Positions 47,824 through 55,682 of a stretch of DNA of 64,000 nucleotides are shown here, piece by piece. Source of the stretch: JBFELO01 sp041552055 (GTDB lineage: Bacteria > Acidobacteriota > Thermoanaerobaculia > Thermoanaerobaculales > Sulfomarinibacteraceae). The notes beneath the pieces are model-generated. The model saw only the letters and a program-made list of their open reading frames with translations, made no database searches and was not told where the DNA came from. The stretch is from positions 16,473-80,472 of the forward strand of contig JBFELO010000004.1 of the NCBI GenBank assembly GCA_041552055.1, read 5' to 3'. The position numbers and the translations under genes are program-made. Position 1 is the stretch's first letter. Every line of letters begins with the position of its first letter.

Positions 47824-47844
47824 ACGCCGGATTGCATCCGGCGT
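47824..47844 (-). promoter_or_regulatory. 9-bp hairpin in the leader before the RsbRD-dsrM genes
   Basis: ACGCCGGAT and ATCCGGCGT pair perfectly around a 3-base loop, 27 bases before the RsbRD-like start. No T-run follows. It could stabilise the dsrMKJOP message or slow transcription between dsrC and the membrane-complex genes. Confidence 0.45.
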
Positions 47845-47944
47845 TTCGGCCCGGCAACGAACGCTCAGCACGCCACACGGTCCTCGACCATGCACGCCAT
47901 CCGCCTCCAACTCGCCTCCGCCCATCGCGACTGATCTACCGGCA

Positions 47945-47962
47945 GCCGCCCCGAAGGGCGGC
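47945..47962 (-). terminator. Hairpin just after dsrC
   Basis: GCCGCCC and GGGCGGC pair around a CGAA loop, 15 bases after the dsrC stop. The strong stem without a T-run suggests mRNA processing or protection, or partial termination, setting dsrC apart from the genes that follow. Similar hairpins would help the high dsrC expression known from other sulfur bacteria. Confidence 0.45.
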
Positions 47963-47977
47963 CGTTGGTGGTTTAGC

Positions 47978-48295
47978 TCAGACGCAACCGGTCGGCTTCG
48001 GCAGTCCAGCAACCTTGCAGGCTCCCTTCGCCGGACCGGACGGGAACAGCTCATAGATCTCCTTGAGGCTGTAACCGGTCTGCTTGCAGAGCTTGCGGAT
48101 CATGGGAGCGACGCCGAATTGGAGGTAGTAATCCCGAAGGTAGGTCACGACCTTCCAGTGGTCATCCGTCATCTCGGACACGCCCTCGGTGGTACCGAGA
48201 GCGGCGGCAACCTCCTCGTTCCACTTGTCGGGCTCCTGCATGAACCCGTCTTCGTCAACGGATAGCGAGATGTCTCCATGTTCAAACGTGGGCAT
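47978..48295 (-). CDS. dsrC: DsrC, sulfur-carrier protein of dissimilatory sulfite reductase
   Basis: A 105-residue protein with the two redox cysteines of true DsrC at the flexible C-terminus: CKVAGLPKPTGC then Val, a C-x10-C spacing. The body (WKVVTYLRDYYLQFGVAPMIRKL) is the family helix-turn-helix-like fold. It accepts sulfur from DsrAB as a trisulfide, which DsrMK then resolves. The ATG at 48295 follows AGGAGG with six-base spacing. TusE-like proteins lack the first cysteine, so this is not TusE. Confidence 0.96.
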   Translation of the reverse strand: MPTFEHGDISLSVDEDGFMQEPDKWNEEVAAALGTTEGVSEMTDDHWKVVTYLRDYYLQFGVAPMIRKLCKQTGYSLKEIYELFPSGPAKGACKVAGLPKPTGCV

Positions 48296-48296
48296 A

Positions 48297-48890
48297 TCAA
48301 TCCTCCTTTGGCTTCTCGGGGTTATCTTCCCCGGCAATCTCGATGACTGAGAGTTTTCCCTCCGCACCTGCCCGCTGTCCCCTTTCGAGAGCGCGCAGGA
48401 ACTCCTGTGTCGGCCGGTGGCCCAGTTCCATCGCTCGACCGGCGTGCCGTTCGGCACCGGTCGGGTCGCCGACCGCCAACAGTCCGACGGCGGCGTAATA
48501 ATGAGCTGCAGCGTTGTCGCGCTCCAGCTCGATGACCCTCTTGTTGCACGCAACAAGATTGTCGGGGTCGTTCATATACAGGAAGGCCTGGCCGAGGTTG
48601 TAGTGCGCCATCGCCAGGTCATCCTGTTGACTCACGGCCATCTTGGACGCCTCGAGGCAGCCTTCGAAATCCCAGTTGTGGAGGCGTACCCCGCCGAGGT
48701 TGACCCATGCCTCGGTCAGTCCGGGATCGATCTCCACCGCCTTCAGATACGCCTCTTCGGCGAGATGGAAGCGGCCGGTCTTCTGGTACGCGAGCCCGAG
48801 GTTGTAGTGGGCCACCGCCGATCGCGGTTTTCCCTCGACCGCCTTCAAACAGCGATCGAGGCGATCGGTTCGACTCTCAGGCTTGGTCAT
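48297..48890 (-). CDS. TPR protein within the dsr operon
   Basis: A 197-residue soluble protein of about four tetratricopeptide repeats: AVAHYNLGLAYQKTGRFHLA, EAWVNLGGVRLHNWDFEGCL, MAHYNLGQAFLYMNDPDNLV and a weaker one. The acidic tail ends EDNPEKPKED. TPR units make protein-binding surfaces. Between dsrN and dsrC it may help assembly or scaffolding of the sulfite reductase. AGGAGG precedes the ATG at 48890, which overlaps the HEAT gene by 14 bases. Confidence 0.8.
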   Translation of the reverse strand: MTKPESRTDRLDRCLKAVEGKPRSAVAHYNLGLAYQKTGRFHLAEEAYLKAVEIDPGLTEAWVNLGGVRLHNWDFEGCLEASKMAVSQQDDLAMAHYNLGQAFLYMNDPDNLVACNKRVIELERDNAAAHYYAAVGLLAVGDPTGAERHAGRAMELGHRPTQEFLRALERGQRAGAEGKLSVIEIAGEDNPEKPKED

Positions 48891-49371
48891 GGTCCTCCTT
48901 CACGGGCGACCGCAGCTCGGCGGCGAGCTCGATTTCTTCATGATTTCCTGGCTCGATATGGGGCTCCAACAGCGCCAGGTGGGGTGCGACGATTCTCGGT
49001 GCCGTCGATGCGATACGGACCAATGCCTTCAGGATTTCCGGCCGCAGGCCGTCGTCCCACGAGTGGGACGCGAGAGGTGCCACGAACGGCTCGATCAGCT
49101 CTGGATCACGAGCACCGATCTCCCCGAGAGCGGCGATCCCGAACACCCCGTTCATTCCCGACTCGTCGTTCAGCGCCCACATCAGCCGCCGTACGATGTC
49201 GAGCCCGAGGTCAGGGTGAGCCGCTGCCGCCGCACCGACACCAATGGACGCCGTACGACCCACATCGCCTTCCTGATCCCAGAGCCGCCCCAGCAGGTGC
49301 CGCATCGCACGACGATCAGTCGCAGCGATGTGCTCGATGCGGGTGGTGTCATCGGCGCGCAGCACCTCCAT
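48877..49371 (-). CDS. HEAT-repeat protein within the dsr operon (DVU0298-like)
   Basis: A 164-residue helical-repeat protein with units such as AMRHLLGRLWDQEGDVGRTA, GLDIVRRLMWALNDES and PEILKALVRIAS. Small HEAT proteins of this kind (DVU0298 family) sit in dsr regions of sulfate reducers. The assignment to that family is from memory and context. The ATG at 49371 has AGGAGGAG just in front; the frame continues upstream into dsrN but is not used. It overlaps the TPR gene, and the two may form a pair. Confidence 0.75.
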   Translation of the reverse strand: MEVLRADDTTRIEHIAATDRRAMRHLLGRLWDQEGDVGRTASIGVGAAAAAHPDLGLDIVRRLMWALNDESGMNGVFGIAALGEIGARDPELIEPFVAPLASHSWDDGLRPEILKALVRIASTAPRIVAPHLALLEPHIEPGNHEEIELAAELRSPVKEDHDQA

Positions 49372-49382
49372 GACCTCCTCCT

Positions 49383-50783
49383 TCAGGCCCACGCCACGGC
49401 CGACCGGGCACGTTCCACGGCGTGCTGTGCCGCGAGCTCGAGAAAGCCCTCTGCCCAACGAGGCGTGGCGAGGGCGTGGAGGTGGAGGTACGAACCCCAC
49501 ACCCGTCCTTTGACGATTCCGTCCCGGCCGTCTCCCATACCGGTGCCACGGTTGACTTTGAGGACCGTATTCCTCGCGTCCGAGCCGGCAACCACACGGG
49601 AGTAGTGGAATTCATGCCCCGTGAGCATCGTCCCCGGCTCGAAAAACGGGTTGTCGACGTCGGCCGATGCCACCTCGTAGCCGTGCCCCTGCGGTCGGGG
49701 GGTCTGCTCCACGACCAGGTCCAACACACCCGCCATGGGGTAGGTCGAGTCGCCGACCACCAGTTCGTTGGCCAGGTACATCAGTCCGCCACACTCGGCA
49801 TACACCGGCAAACCGGACGCAACTCTCCTCTTGAGGCCCGCCGCGAGCTCTCGGTTGTTCGCCAGCTGTCCGGCGTACACCTCCGGGAATCCACCCCCGA
49901 TGTAGAGCCCGTCGATTTCGGGAAGGCGATCTTCGGTCTGCGGCTCCACGGCGACGAGCTCGGCTCCCTGTTTTTCCAGACACTGGAGGTTTTCCGGATA
50001 GTAAAAGGAGAACGCCCGGTCGGTGAAGTACCCGAGCCGACACCGCTTGGACTCGACCTCGAGCCGCAACAACGGCAGCTCCACCGCGGTCGCCCGGTTC
50101 GCGAGGACTGCGATCCGATCCAGCTCGACGTGGCGGGCCACGGCTTCCGCGGCTCGTCGGATCGCCTCCTCGCAGCGCGGGTGCTCTGCCGCGGTCACCA
50201 GTCCCAGGTGCCTGCCGGGAAGCGGGTCATCCCCCGGAAGTCGTGGAATCGCTCCCACCACCGGGATGCCCGTCGCCCTCTCGATGGCCCGTCGAACCAC
50301 GTCCTCCTGGCGTCCGGTGCCGACCCGGTTCAGGACCACCGCCGCGAGCTCGAGATCGGGATCCAGCTCCCGGCATCCCAGCACCATTGCGGCAGCCGTG
50401 CGTGTCACCTTGGTCGTGTCCACGACCAGTACGACCGGAGAGCCGAGCCGCTTGGCGAGCTCGGCCGTGGAGTGGGTCCCATCTGGATCCACCCCGTCGA
50501 ACAGACCACGGTTGCCCTCGATCAGGATCAGATCCGCCCCGCGCAGCGCCCAAACTCCCGACCCGATCCCCTCGTCCGACATCAGGAAACTGTCGAGGTT
50601 GACGCAGTGGGCGCCGGAGGCGACCCGAAGCCACGAGGCATCGATGTAGTCCGGGCCTTTCTTGGCGGTGCGCACCTCGAGCCCTCGATCCGCGAAGGCT
50701 CTGGCCAGACCGAGGCTGACCAGGGTCTTCCCCGCATCGCCGCCGAGTCCGGCGACCGTCAGTCTCGGAGAACGCAGCCGCAT
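49383..50783 (-). CDS. dsrN: DsrN, siroheme amidase (CobB/CbiA family)
   Basis: A 466-residue glutamine amidotransferase. The P-loop GLGGDAGKT lies near residue 9, followed by KGPDYIDASWL. The C-terminal glutaminase has the nucleophile in YAECGGLMYL. The family amidates cobyrinate; in dsr loci it makes siro(haem)amide for DsrAB. No cobalamin genes are nearby, which supports DsrN. The ATG at 50783 stands 22 bases after the dsrL stop, and the P-loop demands a start here rather than 270 bases further up. Confidence 0.9.
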   Translation of the reverse strand: MRLRSPRLTVAGLGGDAGKTLVSLGLARAFADRGLEVRTAKKGPDYIDASWLRVASGAHCVNLDSFLMSDEGIGSGVWALRGADLILIEGNRGLFDGVDPDGTHSTAELAKRLGSPVVLVVDTTKVTRTAAAMVLGCRELDPDLELAAVVLNRVGTGRQEDVVRRAIERATGIPVVGAIPRLPGDDPLPGRHLGLVTAAEHPRCEEAIRRAAEAVARHVELDRIAVLANRATAVELPLLRLEVESKRCRLGYFTDRAFSFYYPENLQCLEKQGAELVAVEPQTEDRLPEIDGLYIGGGFPEVYAGQLANNRELAAGLKRRVASGLPVYAECGGLMYLANELVVGDSTYPMAGVLDLVVEQTPRPQGHGYEVASADVDNPFFEPGTMLTGHEFHYSRVVAGSDARNTVLKVNRGTGMGDGRDGIVKGRVWGSYLHLHALATPRWAEGFLELAAQHAVERARSAVAWA

Positions 50784-50805
50784 CGCCACCACTACCCGCG
50801 CCCGC

Positions 50806-52539
50806 CTACTCCCCGACAATGAAGCCGCACGGGCACTCTTCCCAGCACTTCTTGCAGCCGTCGCAGACGTTGAGCTTGATCGTGTAAAACTCGCCGTGCC
50901 GGGGTTGTTGTATCTTGGTGAAACAGTTGTTCTGACAGTACATCCAGCAGTTCTCACAGCCGAAGCACTTGCCACAGCTGAAGCACCTGGAGCTCTCCTC
51001 CAAAGCCTGCTCCGGCTCGATGCCGAGGTCGATCTCCCGCAGCGGATTGGCAAGCCGTTCCTCGGGAGTCAGCACGTTTCGCTCTGCCCTCGGCTTCGCT
51101 TCGTACCAGTCGATCTTGAGCTTGTCGTGCAGAATAGGCTCCCCGACTTGAATATCTTTGAGCTCTTCCTGCCTCAGAAAGGCGTGGATACTGTCGGCCG
51201 CCTTGCGGGCCTGACCGATGGAGGTGGTCGCGATGCCCAGGTTGATGTTGTCTCCACCGGTCCAGATGCCGTCGATCTCTGTTCGGCCCCAGTCGTCGGC
51301 ATTGAGCCAACCGTCCCCGAGCTCCTCCGAGCCCATGGCTCCCAGGTCCGGTTTTTGGCTGACCGCAGTGATGACCGTCTCCACCGCAAGCTCGTAGATG
51401 TCGCCCTCGATCGGCACCGGACGGCGACGGCCGGAGTCGTCCGGTTCGCCGAGCTCCATCCGCTGCACCATCATGGCACGCACGGCACCGTCGTCGTCGC
51501 GGAGGATCTCGTGGGGCGCCGCGAGGTACTCGATGTTGATGCCCTCTTCCAGGGCCTCTTCGATCTCGCGCTCGATCGCCGGCATCTCGGTGCGGGTGCG
51601 CCGGTACAGGATGGTGACGTCAGCGCCCATCCGCCTCGAGATTCCTGCCGAATCGATGGTCACGCGCTTCGACACGCGCGCGGCGTCGATCGCGGTGTCC
51701 CCGCCGCCGATCACCACCACGTTACCGCCAATTTCGACCTTCTTGCCGGCGTTCACGTGGTTCAGAAACTCGGTGCCGGTCCAGATTCCGGGACCGTCCT
51801 CGCCCTCGATGCCCAGCTTCTTGCCCTGGTGGGCACCAATCGCGACGTAGATGGCCTGGTAGCCCTTCCGCAGGTCCACGAAGGACACATCCTTGCCGAC
51901 CTTGGTATCGCACTTGAGCTCCACGCCGAAGTCGACGATCCGCTGGATCTCGGCGTCCAACACCTCACGCGGCATCCGGTACTGCGGAATGCCGTAACGC
52001 AGCATGCCGCCCGGCTTGGGCAGCGACTCGAACACGGTCACCGCGTAGCCTCGACGGGCGAGCTGATAGGCGCACGCCATACCGGAGGGTCCGGCACCGA
52101 CCACGGCCACCTTCTCCCCCTTGTCGTCCTCACCCTCGATCTTGGTGGGTTGGAGGCTCTTCTCGAGGCCGTAGTCGCCGATGAACCGCTCCACCGAGTT
52201 GATCCCGACCGCCCCGTCTTTTTCCTTGCGGTTGCAGTGGTCTTCGCACGGATGGGGGCACACCCTTCCCATCACCGATGGGAACGGGTTGGTCTCCATG
52301 TAGTTGCGCCACGCGGCCTCGCATGCTTCATCAGCACTCCTGCCGAACTTCTCACGCAGCGAGATCTCCGTCAGCCAGCCCCGGATGTCGTTGCCGCTCG
52401 GGCAGTTGCCGGTGCACGGCGGCAGTTTTTCGAGGTATCGCGGCCGCAACGGCGAGATTTGGCTCCCGGAAGCCCCGCCGCCGGCGAGTCGACTGCCGAT
52501 TTTGCTCTTCTTCTTCTTCTTCTCTTTGAGTAGACCCAT
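50806..52539 (-). CDS. dsrL: DsrL-like NAD(P)H oxidoreductase with iron-sulfur domains
   Basis: A 577-residue GltD-type flavoprotein. A Lys-rich start is followed by N-terminal cluster cysteines (CTGNCPSGNDIRGWL, CPHPCEDHCNRK), the FAD motif GAGPSGMACAYQLARRG, and the NAD(P) motif VVIGGGDTAIDAARVS. The C-terminus adds ferredoxin-like motifs CFSCGKCFGCENC and CDGCKKCWEECP. That C-terminal extension separates DsrL from plain glutamate synthase small subunits. It can pass electrons between NAD(P)H and DsrAB. It is shorter than the roughly 650-residue Allochromatium protein. Its neighbours in the operon are the ferritin-like gene and dsrN. Confidence 0.88.
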   Translation of the reverse strand: MGLLKEKKKKKSKIGSRLAGGGASGSQISPLRPRYLEKLPPCTGNCPSGNDIRGWLTEISLREKFGRSADEACEAAWRNYMETNPFPSVMGRVCPHPCEDHCNRKEKDGAVGINSVERFIGDYGLEKSLQPTKIEGEDDKGEKVAVVGAGPSGMACAYQLARRGYAVTVFESLPKPGGMLRYGIPQYRMPREVLDAEIQRIVDFGVELKCDTKVGKDVSFVDLRKGYQAIYVAIGAHQGKKLGIEGEDGPGIWTGTEFLNHVNAGKKVEIGGNVVVIGGGDTAIDAARVSKRVTIDSAGISRRMGADVTILYRRTRTEMPAIEREIEEALEEGINIEYLAAPHEILRDDDGAVRAMMVQRMELGEPDDSGRRRPVPIEGDIYELAVETVITAVSQKPDLGAMGSEELGDGWLNADDWGRTEIDGIWTGGDNINLGIATTSIGQARKAADSIHAFLRQEELKDIQVGEPILHDKLKIDWYEAKPRAERNVLTPEERLANPLREIDLGIEPEQALEESSRCFSCGKCFGCENCWMYCQNNCFTKIQQPRHGEFYTIKLNVCDGCKKCWEECPCGFIVGE

Positions 52540-52576
52540 ACCCTTCGGCCTCCCCTTTCCGAGGCTGACACCGCCC

Positions 52577-53011
52577 TCACGCGAGCTTGGACAGGTGCCG
52601 CTTGACCGCTTCCAGCTGATTGAGGATGTGGTCGTGCTTCTGCTCGTCGATGATCAGGTACTCGAGCAGCGAGGCCACCACCGGATCGGTGGTCTTCTCC
52701 TGGAGCTCCTTCGCCAGTTCGATGGTCTTGCGTTCGAGCTCGTCGTGCTCCTCGAGCCTGCTCCAGACCTCGGCCATGTCGTCCGGGCTCATCCTGACCG
52801 GTTCCTTGGTCATAATGTCGATGATGAACTGCTGAACCCGGTGATGCTGGACCGAGTCGTTGCGGATGATCTCCATCATCTGCCGGATCAAGAGATTGTT
52901 CGTCTGTTCCATGATCTCGGCGGTGGTCTCGATCGCCTCGCGCTCGAGTGCCTGCCAGGTTCGGAGCAGCTCGACCGCCTCTTCTGTACGTTCCTGTGCT
53001 TTGCTCATCAT
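52577..53011 (-). CDS. Ferritin-like (di-iron four-helix) protein in the dsr operon
   Basis: A 144-residue all-helical protein. Helix 1 has EREAIETTAEIMEQTNN, helix 2 has NDSVQHHRVQQF, helix 3 has EEHDELERKTIELA, and helix 4 has IIDEQKHDHILNQL with an ExxH motif. This is the ferritin/rubrerythrin-like pattern, though helix 2 shows QHH in place of the usual ExxH, so the metal site may be altered. Possible roles are iron supply, peroxide protection or a structural part. It lies between dsrD and dsrL, in the same direction, 37 bases before dsrL. Confidence 0.7.
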   Translation of the reverse strand: MMSKAQERTEEAVELLRTWQALEREAIETTAEIMEQTNNLLIRQMMEIIRNDSVQHHRVQQFIIDIMTKEPVRMSPDDMAEVWSRLEEHDELERKTIELAKELQEKTTDPVVASLLEYLIIDEQKHDHILNQLEAVKRHLSKLA

Positions 53012-53074
53012 GACTCCCGTGTCGTTTCACAGAGGGGGCCGGAGCGTCCGGCCCCCTCATCCGTCATCGATTTT

Positions 53075-53311
53075 CTAAACCGCGTCGGGTGGCAAGGTGA
53101 CAAAGCTGCCGCCCTCGTACTTGTAGGTCAGCTTGCCGGAGTCGACCATTTCGCGCAGGGCCTTCTTGACGTCGCGCTTGCCGCAGTTCTCCTCACCGAA
53201 CCTGGCGATCATCTCCTTGGTGACGTCCATGGCTTTCAGGTTCTTCTTGCCGTACGTCGACTTCACCAGGTCGTAGATGGCATCGCACAGCTCGTCCAAT
53301 TTGACGCTCAT
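53075..53311 (-). CDS. dsrD: DsrD, small activator of sulfite reduction
   Basis: A 78-residue winged-helix protein. It shows KLDELCDAIYDLVKSTYGKK, a CGKRDVKKALREMVDSGKL helix and a C-terminal beta-wing ending VTLPPDAV. The size and its position right after dsrB identify DsrD, which has been shown to stimulate DsrAB in Desulfovibrio-type organisms. It is generally taken as a marker of the reductive pathway. The gene starts 11 bases after the dsrB stop. Confidence 0.9.
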   Translation of the reverse strand: MSVKLDELCDAIYDLVKSTYGKKNLKAMDVTKEMIARFGEENCGKRDVKKALREMVDSGKLTYKYEGGSFVTLPPDAV

Positions 53312-53321
53312 GGGATCCTCC

Positions 53322-54401
53322 CTAGTGGCGCAGCTGCGCCGTACGATTGAAGGTCTCGCCGGCGTGGGTGAAGTCGTCGATATGGTACTTGGTGAACTCG
53401 AATCCGGTGAGCTCGAAGAACTTGGGCCAGCCGATGCGATCGACCCACTCGCCGAGGCGCTCGTGCTTGCGCGCGTTGGCGGCGTAGACCTCCACGATGT
53501 GCTTCACCGCCTCCACAACCTCCGGCCAGCGCGGCGGGTTGTTCGGAAGGTACGGCACCGCCAGCTTCGAGAACTTGGGCGTCGTACGTGCGTTGGACAC
53601 CTTGCCGCCGACCCAGATCGAGATGCCGTCGGTCTCGGCGTTGTTGATGGTGCAGGCCGGGCACACCGTGTAGCAGTTGCCGCAGAACATGCACTGCGCA
53701 TCCTCGATCTCCACCGACGGCTTTCCGTCGACGGTAGCGGGTCGAATGGCGCCGGTCGGGCAGGACGCGACGAGCGTCGGGATCTCGCACATCTTGGGCA
53801 GGTCGTCGTGGCTGATCACCGGCACGCTGGTGTGGACGCCCAGGATGGCGATGTCCGAGCAGTGCACGGCGCCACACATGTTGAGACAGCACGCGTACGC
53901 CACCCGCATCTTGGCCGGCAGCGATTTCTCGCCCGTGAAGAACGGACTGAGCTCGTCCATCACGGCCTTCACCACGCCGGAGGCGTCCGACGCCGACGAG
54001 TGGCAGTGCACCCAGCCTTGGGTGTGGACGATGTTGGAGATCTGATTGCCTGTGCCGCCCACCGGGAAACCCATCCCCTCGACCTCTTTGACCAGCGGTT
54101 CGATCTTCGACTCGTCGGTGAGCAGGAACTCCACGTTGTTGCGGCTGGTCCAACGGATATAGCCGTCGCAGTACTTGTCCGCCAGATCCGCGAATTCGCG
54201 AATGGTGGTGATCGCCAACAGACGTGGTGAGCCACAACGCACCGTGTATAACTTGTCGCCGGACTCGCCGACGTGCACCATGATGCCCGGCCTGATGATC
54301 TCGTGGTAGTCCCACTTGCCGTAGTTCGCCTTGATGACCGGGGGCAGGAACTGCTCGTAGTGTGGTGGTCCGATATCGGTCTTGCGTTCGAATTCAGTCA
54401 T
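53322..54401 (-). CDS. dsrB: DsrB, beta subunit of dissimilatory sulfite reductase
   Basis: A 359-residue subunit. The siroheme and cluster region shows ACCLNMCGAVHCSD and VASCPTGAIRP, and the inserted ferredoxin domain has CMFCGNCYTVCPAC. The central VHCHSSASDASG stretch and the terminal HIDDFTHAGETFNRTA are familiar DsrB sequences. With DsrA it forms the alpha2beta2 enzyme that reduces sulfite by four electrons to a DsrC trisulfide. It starts 12 bases after dsrA. Confidence 0.96.
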   Translation of the reverse strand: MTEFERKTDIGPPHYEQFLPPVIKANYGKWDYHEIIRPGIMVHVGESGDKLYTVRCGSPRLLAITTIREFADLADKYCDGYIRWTSRNNVEFLLTDESKIEPLVKEVEGMGFPVGGTGNQISNIVHTQGWVHCHSSASDASGVVKAVMDELSPFFTGEKSLPAKMRVAYACCLNMCGAVHCSDIAILGVHTSVPVISHDDLPKMCEIPTLVASCPTGAIRPATVDGKPSVEIEDAQCMFCGNCYTVCPACTINNAETDGISIWVGGKVSNARTTPKFSKLAVPYLPNNPPRWPEVVEAVKHIVEVYAANARKHERLGEWVDRIGWPKFFELTGFEFTKYHIDDFTHAGETFNRTAQLRH

Positions 54402-54413
54402 GTCAGCCTCCCC

Positions 54414-55607
54414 CTATTCCTCGTCCTCATCCTCGTCGAGCTCCTCCTCGAAGAAGATGTACGGGTTGGTCCGTGGATGCATCACCATCTCGGGGACCGG
54501 TTCGAGGCCGATCTCGTCCAGGAAGTTCCCGAGGCCGACCCGCTGGATGAACTCGCCGACCCGCTCGCGGCCTTTGCCGTGCTCGCCCCACAGGTCCCAG
54601 ATCGCCTCGGTCAGCTCCTTGAGATCCTCGTATGGCGGCTCCATCTCGAGGAACGGCACGAACACCGAGCTGAGGAGTGCGCCGCCGACGATCGGCGCCT
54701 TTGAGCCGACCAGGACGGTCGCCCCGCGCTCCGTGCCGGGCTTGAGCGCCTTGTGGAGCACGTTGATGCAGTGCATGCACTTGACGCAGTTGGAGTTGTC
54801 GATGTCGAGCGTCGTCCCGTCCCAGCTCATGCAGCTGGTCGGACACAGATCGCAGATCTCGGCCTGGATGTCGACCCCGTCCTTGGCATACTCGCCCACC
54901 CTGTTCTGGTCGACCCGGATGTCGTCCTTCCAGGTACCGATGATTGAGCAGTCGGCGCGGGCGATCGAGGCGACGCAGTCGTTGGGGCAACCCGCGAACT
55001 TGAATTTGTACTTGTACGGGAAGAACGGCCTGTGCAGCTCGTCCTGGAACTCCTGGGTGATGTTGTAGCAGGCGTCCAGGGTGTCGAAACAGGCCCACTC
55101 ACAGCGCGCCGGACCCACGCAGCAGCTCGGCGTGCGCATGTTGGAGCCCGATCCACCGAGGTCCCAACCGTGATGGCTGAGCTCGGCGAAGCAGGGCTCC
55201 AGGGACTCGGTCGTCCCTCCGAGGAAGACGATGTCCCCGGTCGAACCGTGCATGTTGGTCAGCCCTGACCCGTGCTTGTCCCAGATGTCGCACAGCTGAC
55301 GAAGGGCGTCGGAAGTGTAAAACCACGCCGACGGCTGATTCACACGGTAGGTGTGGAACTCCTTCACGTGCGGGAAGTCCTCGGGAAGGTCGCAGTAGCG
55401 ACCGATCACGCCCCCACCATAGCCCATCACGCCCACCAGGCCGCCGTGCTTCCAGTGGCTGATGTGCTCCTCGTAGGACCGCTCGAGGATGCCCAGCACG
55501 TCGTTCGCCATCGGCCGGTGCGCCTCCTTCTTGATTTCCTTGACAAAGCTCGGCCACGGCCCCTTTTCGAGCTCGTCAAGAAGCGGCGTCTTTCTCTGTT
55601 CAGTCAT
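54414..55607 (-). CDS. dsrA: DsrA, alpha subunit of dissimilatory sulfite reductase
   Basis: A 397-residue subunit. Siroheme and 4Fe-4S ligands follow the Cx5C...Cx3C rule (SCCVGPARCEWAC and FAGCPNDC). The ferredoxin insert shows ICDLCPTSC and CVKCMHCINV. The N-terminal half has the WYTSD-like FYTSDALRQLCDIW block and THGSTGD-like MHGSTGD. The C-terminus is very acidic (EEELDEDEDEE), which is unusual. I chose the ATG at 55607, with AGGAG six bases upstream. It is the first core gene of the operon. Confidence 0.96.
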   Translation of the reverse strand: MTEQRKTPLLDELEKGPWPSFVKEIKKEAHRPMANDVLGILERSYEEHISHWKHGGLVGVMGYGGGVIGRYCDLPEDFPHVKEFHTYRVNQPSAWFYTSDALRQLCDIWDKHGSGLTNMHGSTGDIVFLGGTTESLEPCFAELSHHGWDLGGSGSNMRTPSCCVGPARCEWACFDTLDACYNITQEFQDELHRPFFPYKYKFKFAGCPNDCVASIARADCSIIGTWKDDIRVDQNRVGEYAKDGVDIQAEICDLCPTSCMSWDGTTLDIDNSNCVKCMHCINVLHKALKPGTERGATVLVGSKAPIVGGALLSSVFVPFLEMEPPYEDLKELTEAIWDLWGEHGKGRERVGEFIQRVGLGNFLDEIGLEPVPEMVMHPRTNPYIFFEEELDEDEDEE

Positions 55608-55646
55608 GGCCACTCCTTTCCAAAGTGTTTTCCTTCAATCTCCGGC

Positions 55647-55671
55647 GGCGGGGCCGACGTCTCGCCCCGCC
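55647..55671 (-). promoter_or_regulatory. GC-rich hairpin between the yeiH-like gene and dsrA
   Basis: GGCGGGGC and GCCCCGCC pair perfectly over 8 bp with a 9-base loop, within the 75-base gap. No T-run follows on the minus strand. It may mark a processing site that raises dsrAB mRNA stability relative to the transporter gene. Confidence 0.45.
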
Positions 55672-55682
55672 CCCACAGAACC

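Noticed and set aside
50784..51053. A longer DsrN start inside dsrL
   Set aside because: The extra residues are Ser/Arg/Ala-rich and would displace the P-loop from its normal place near the N-terminus.
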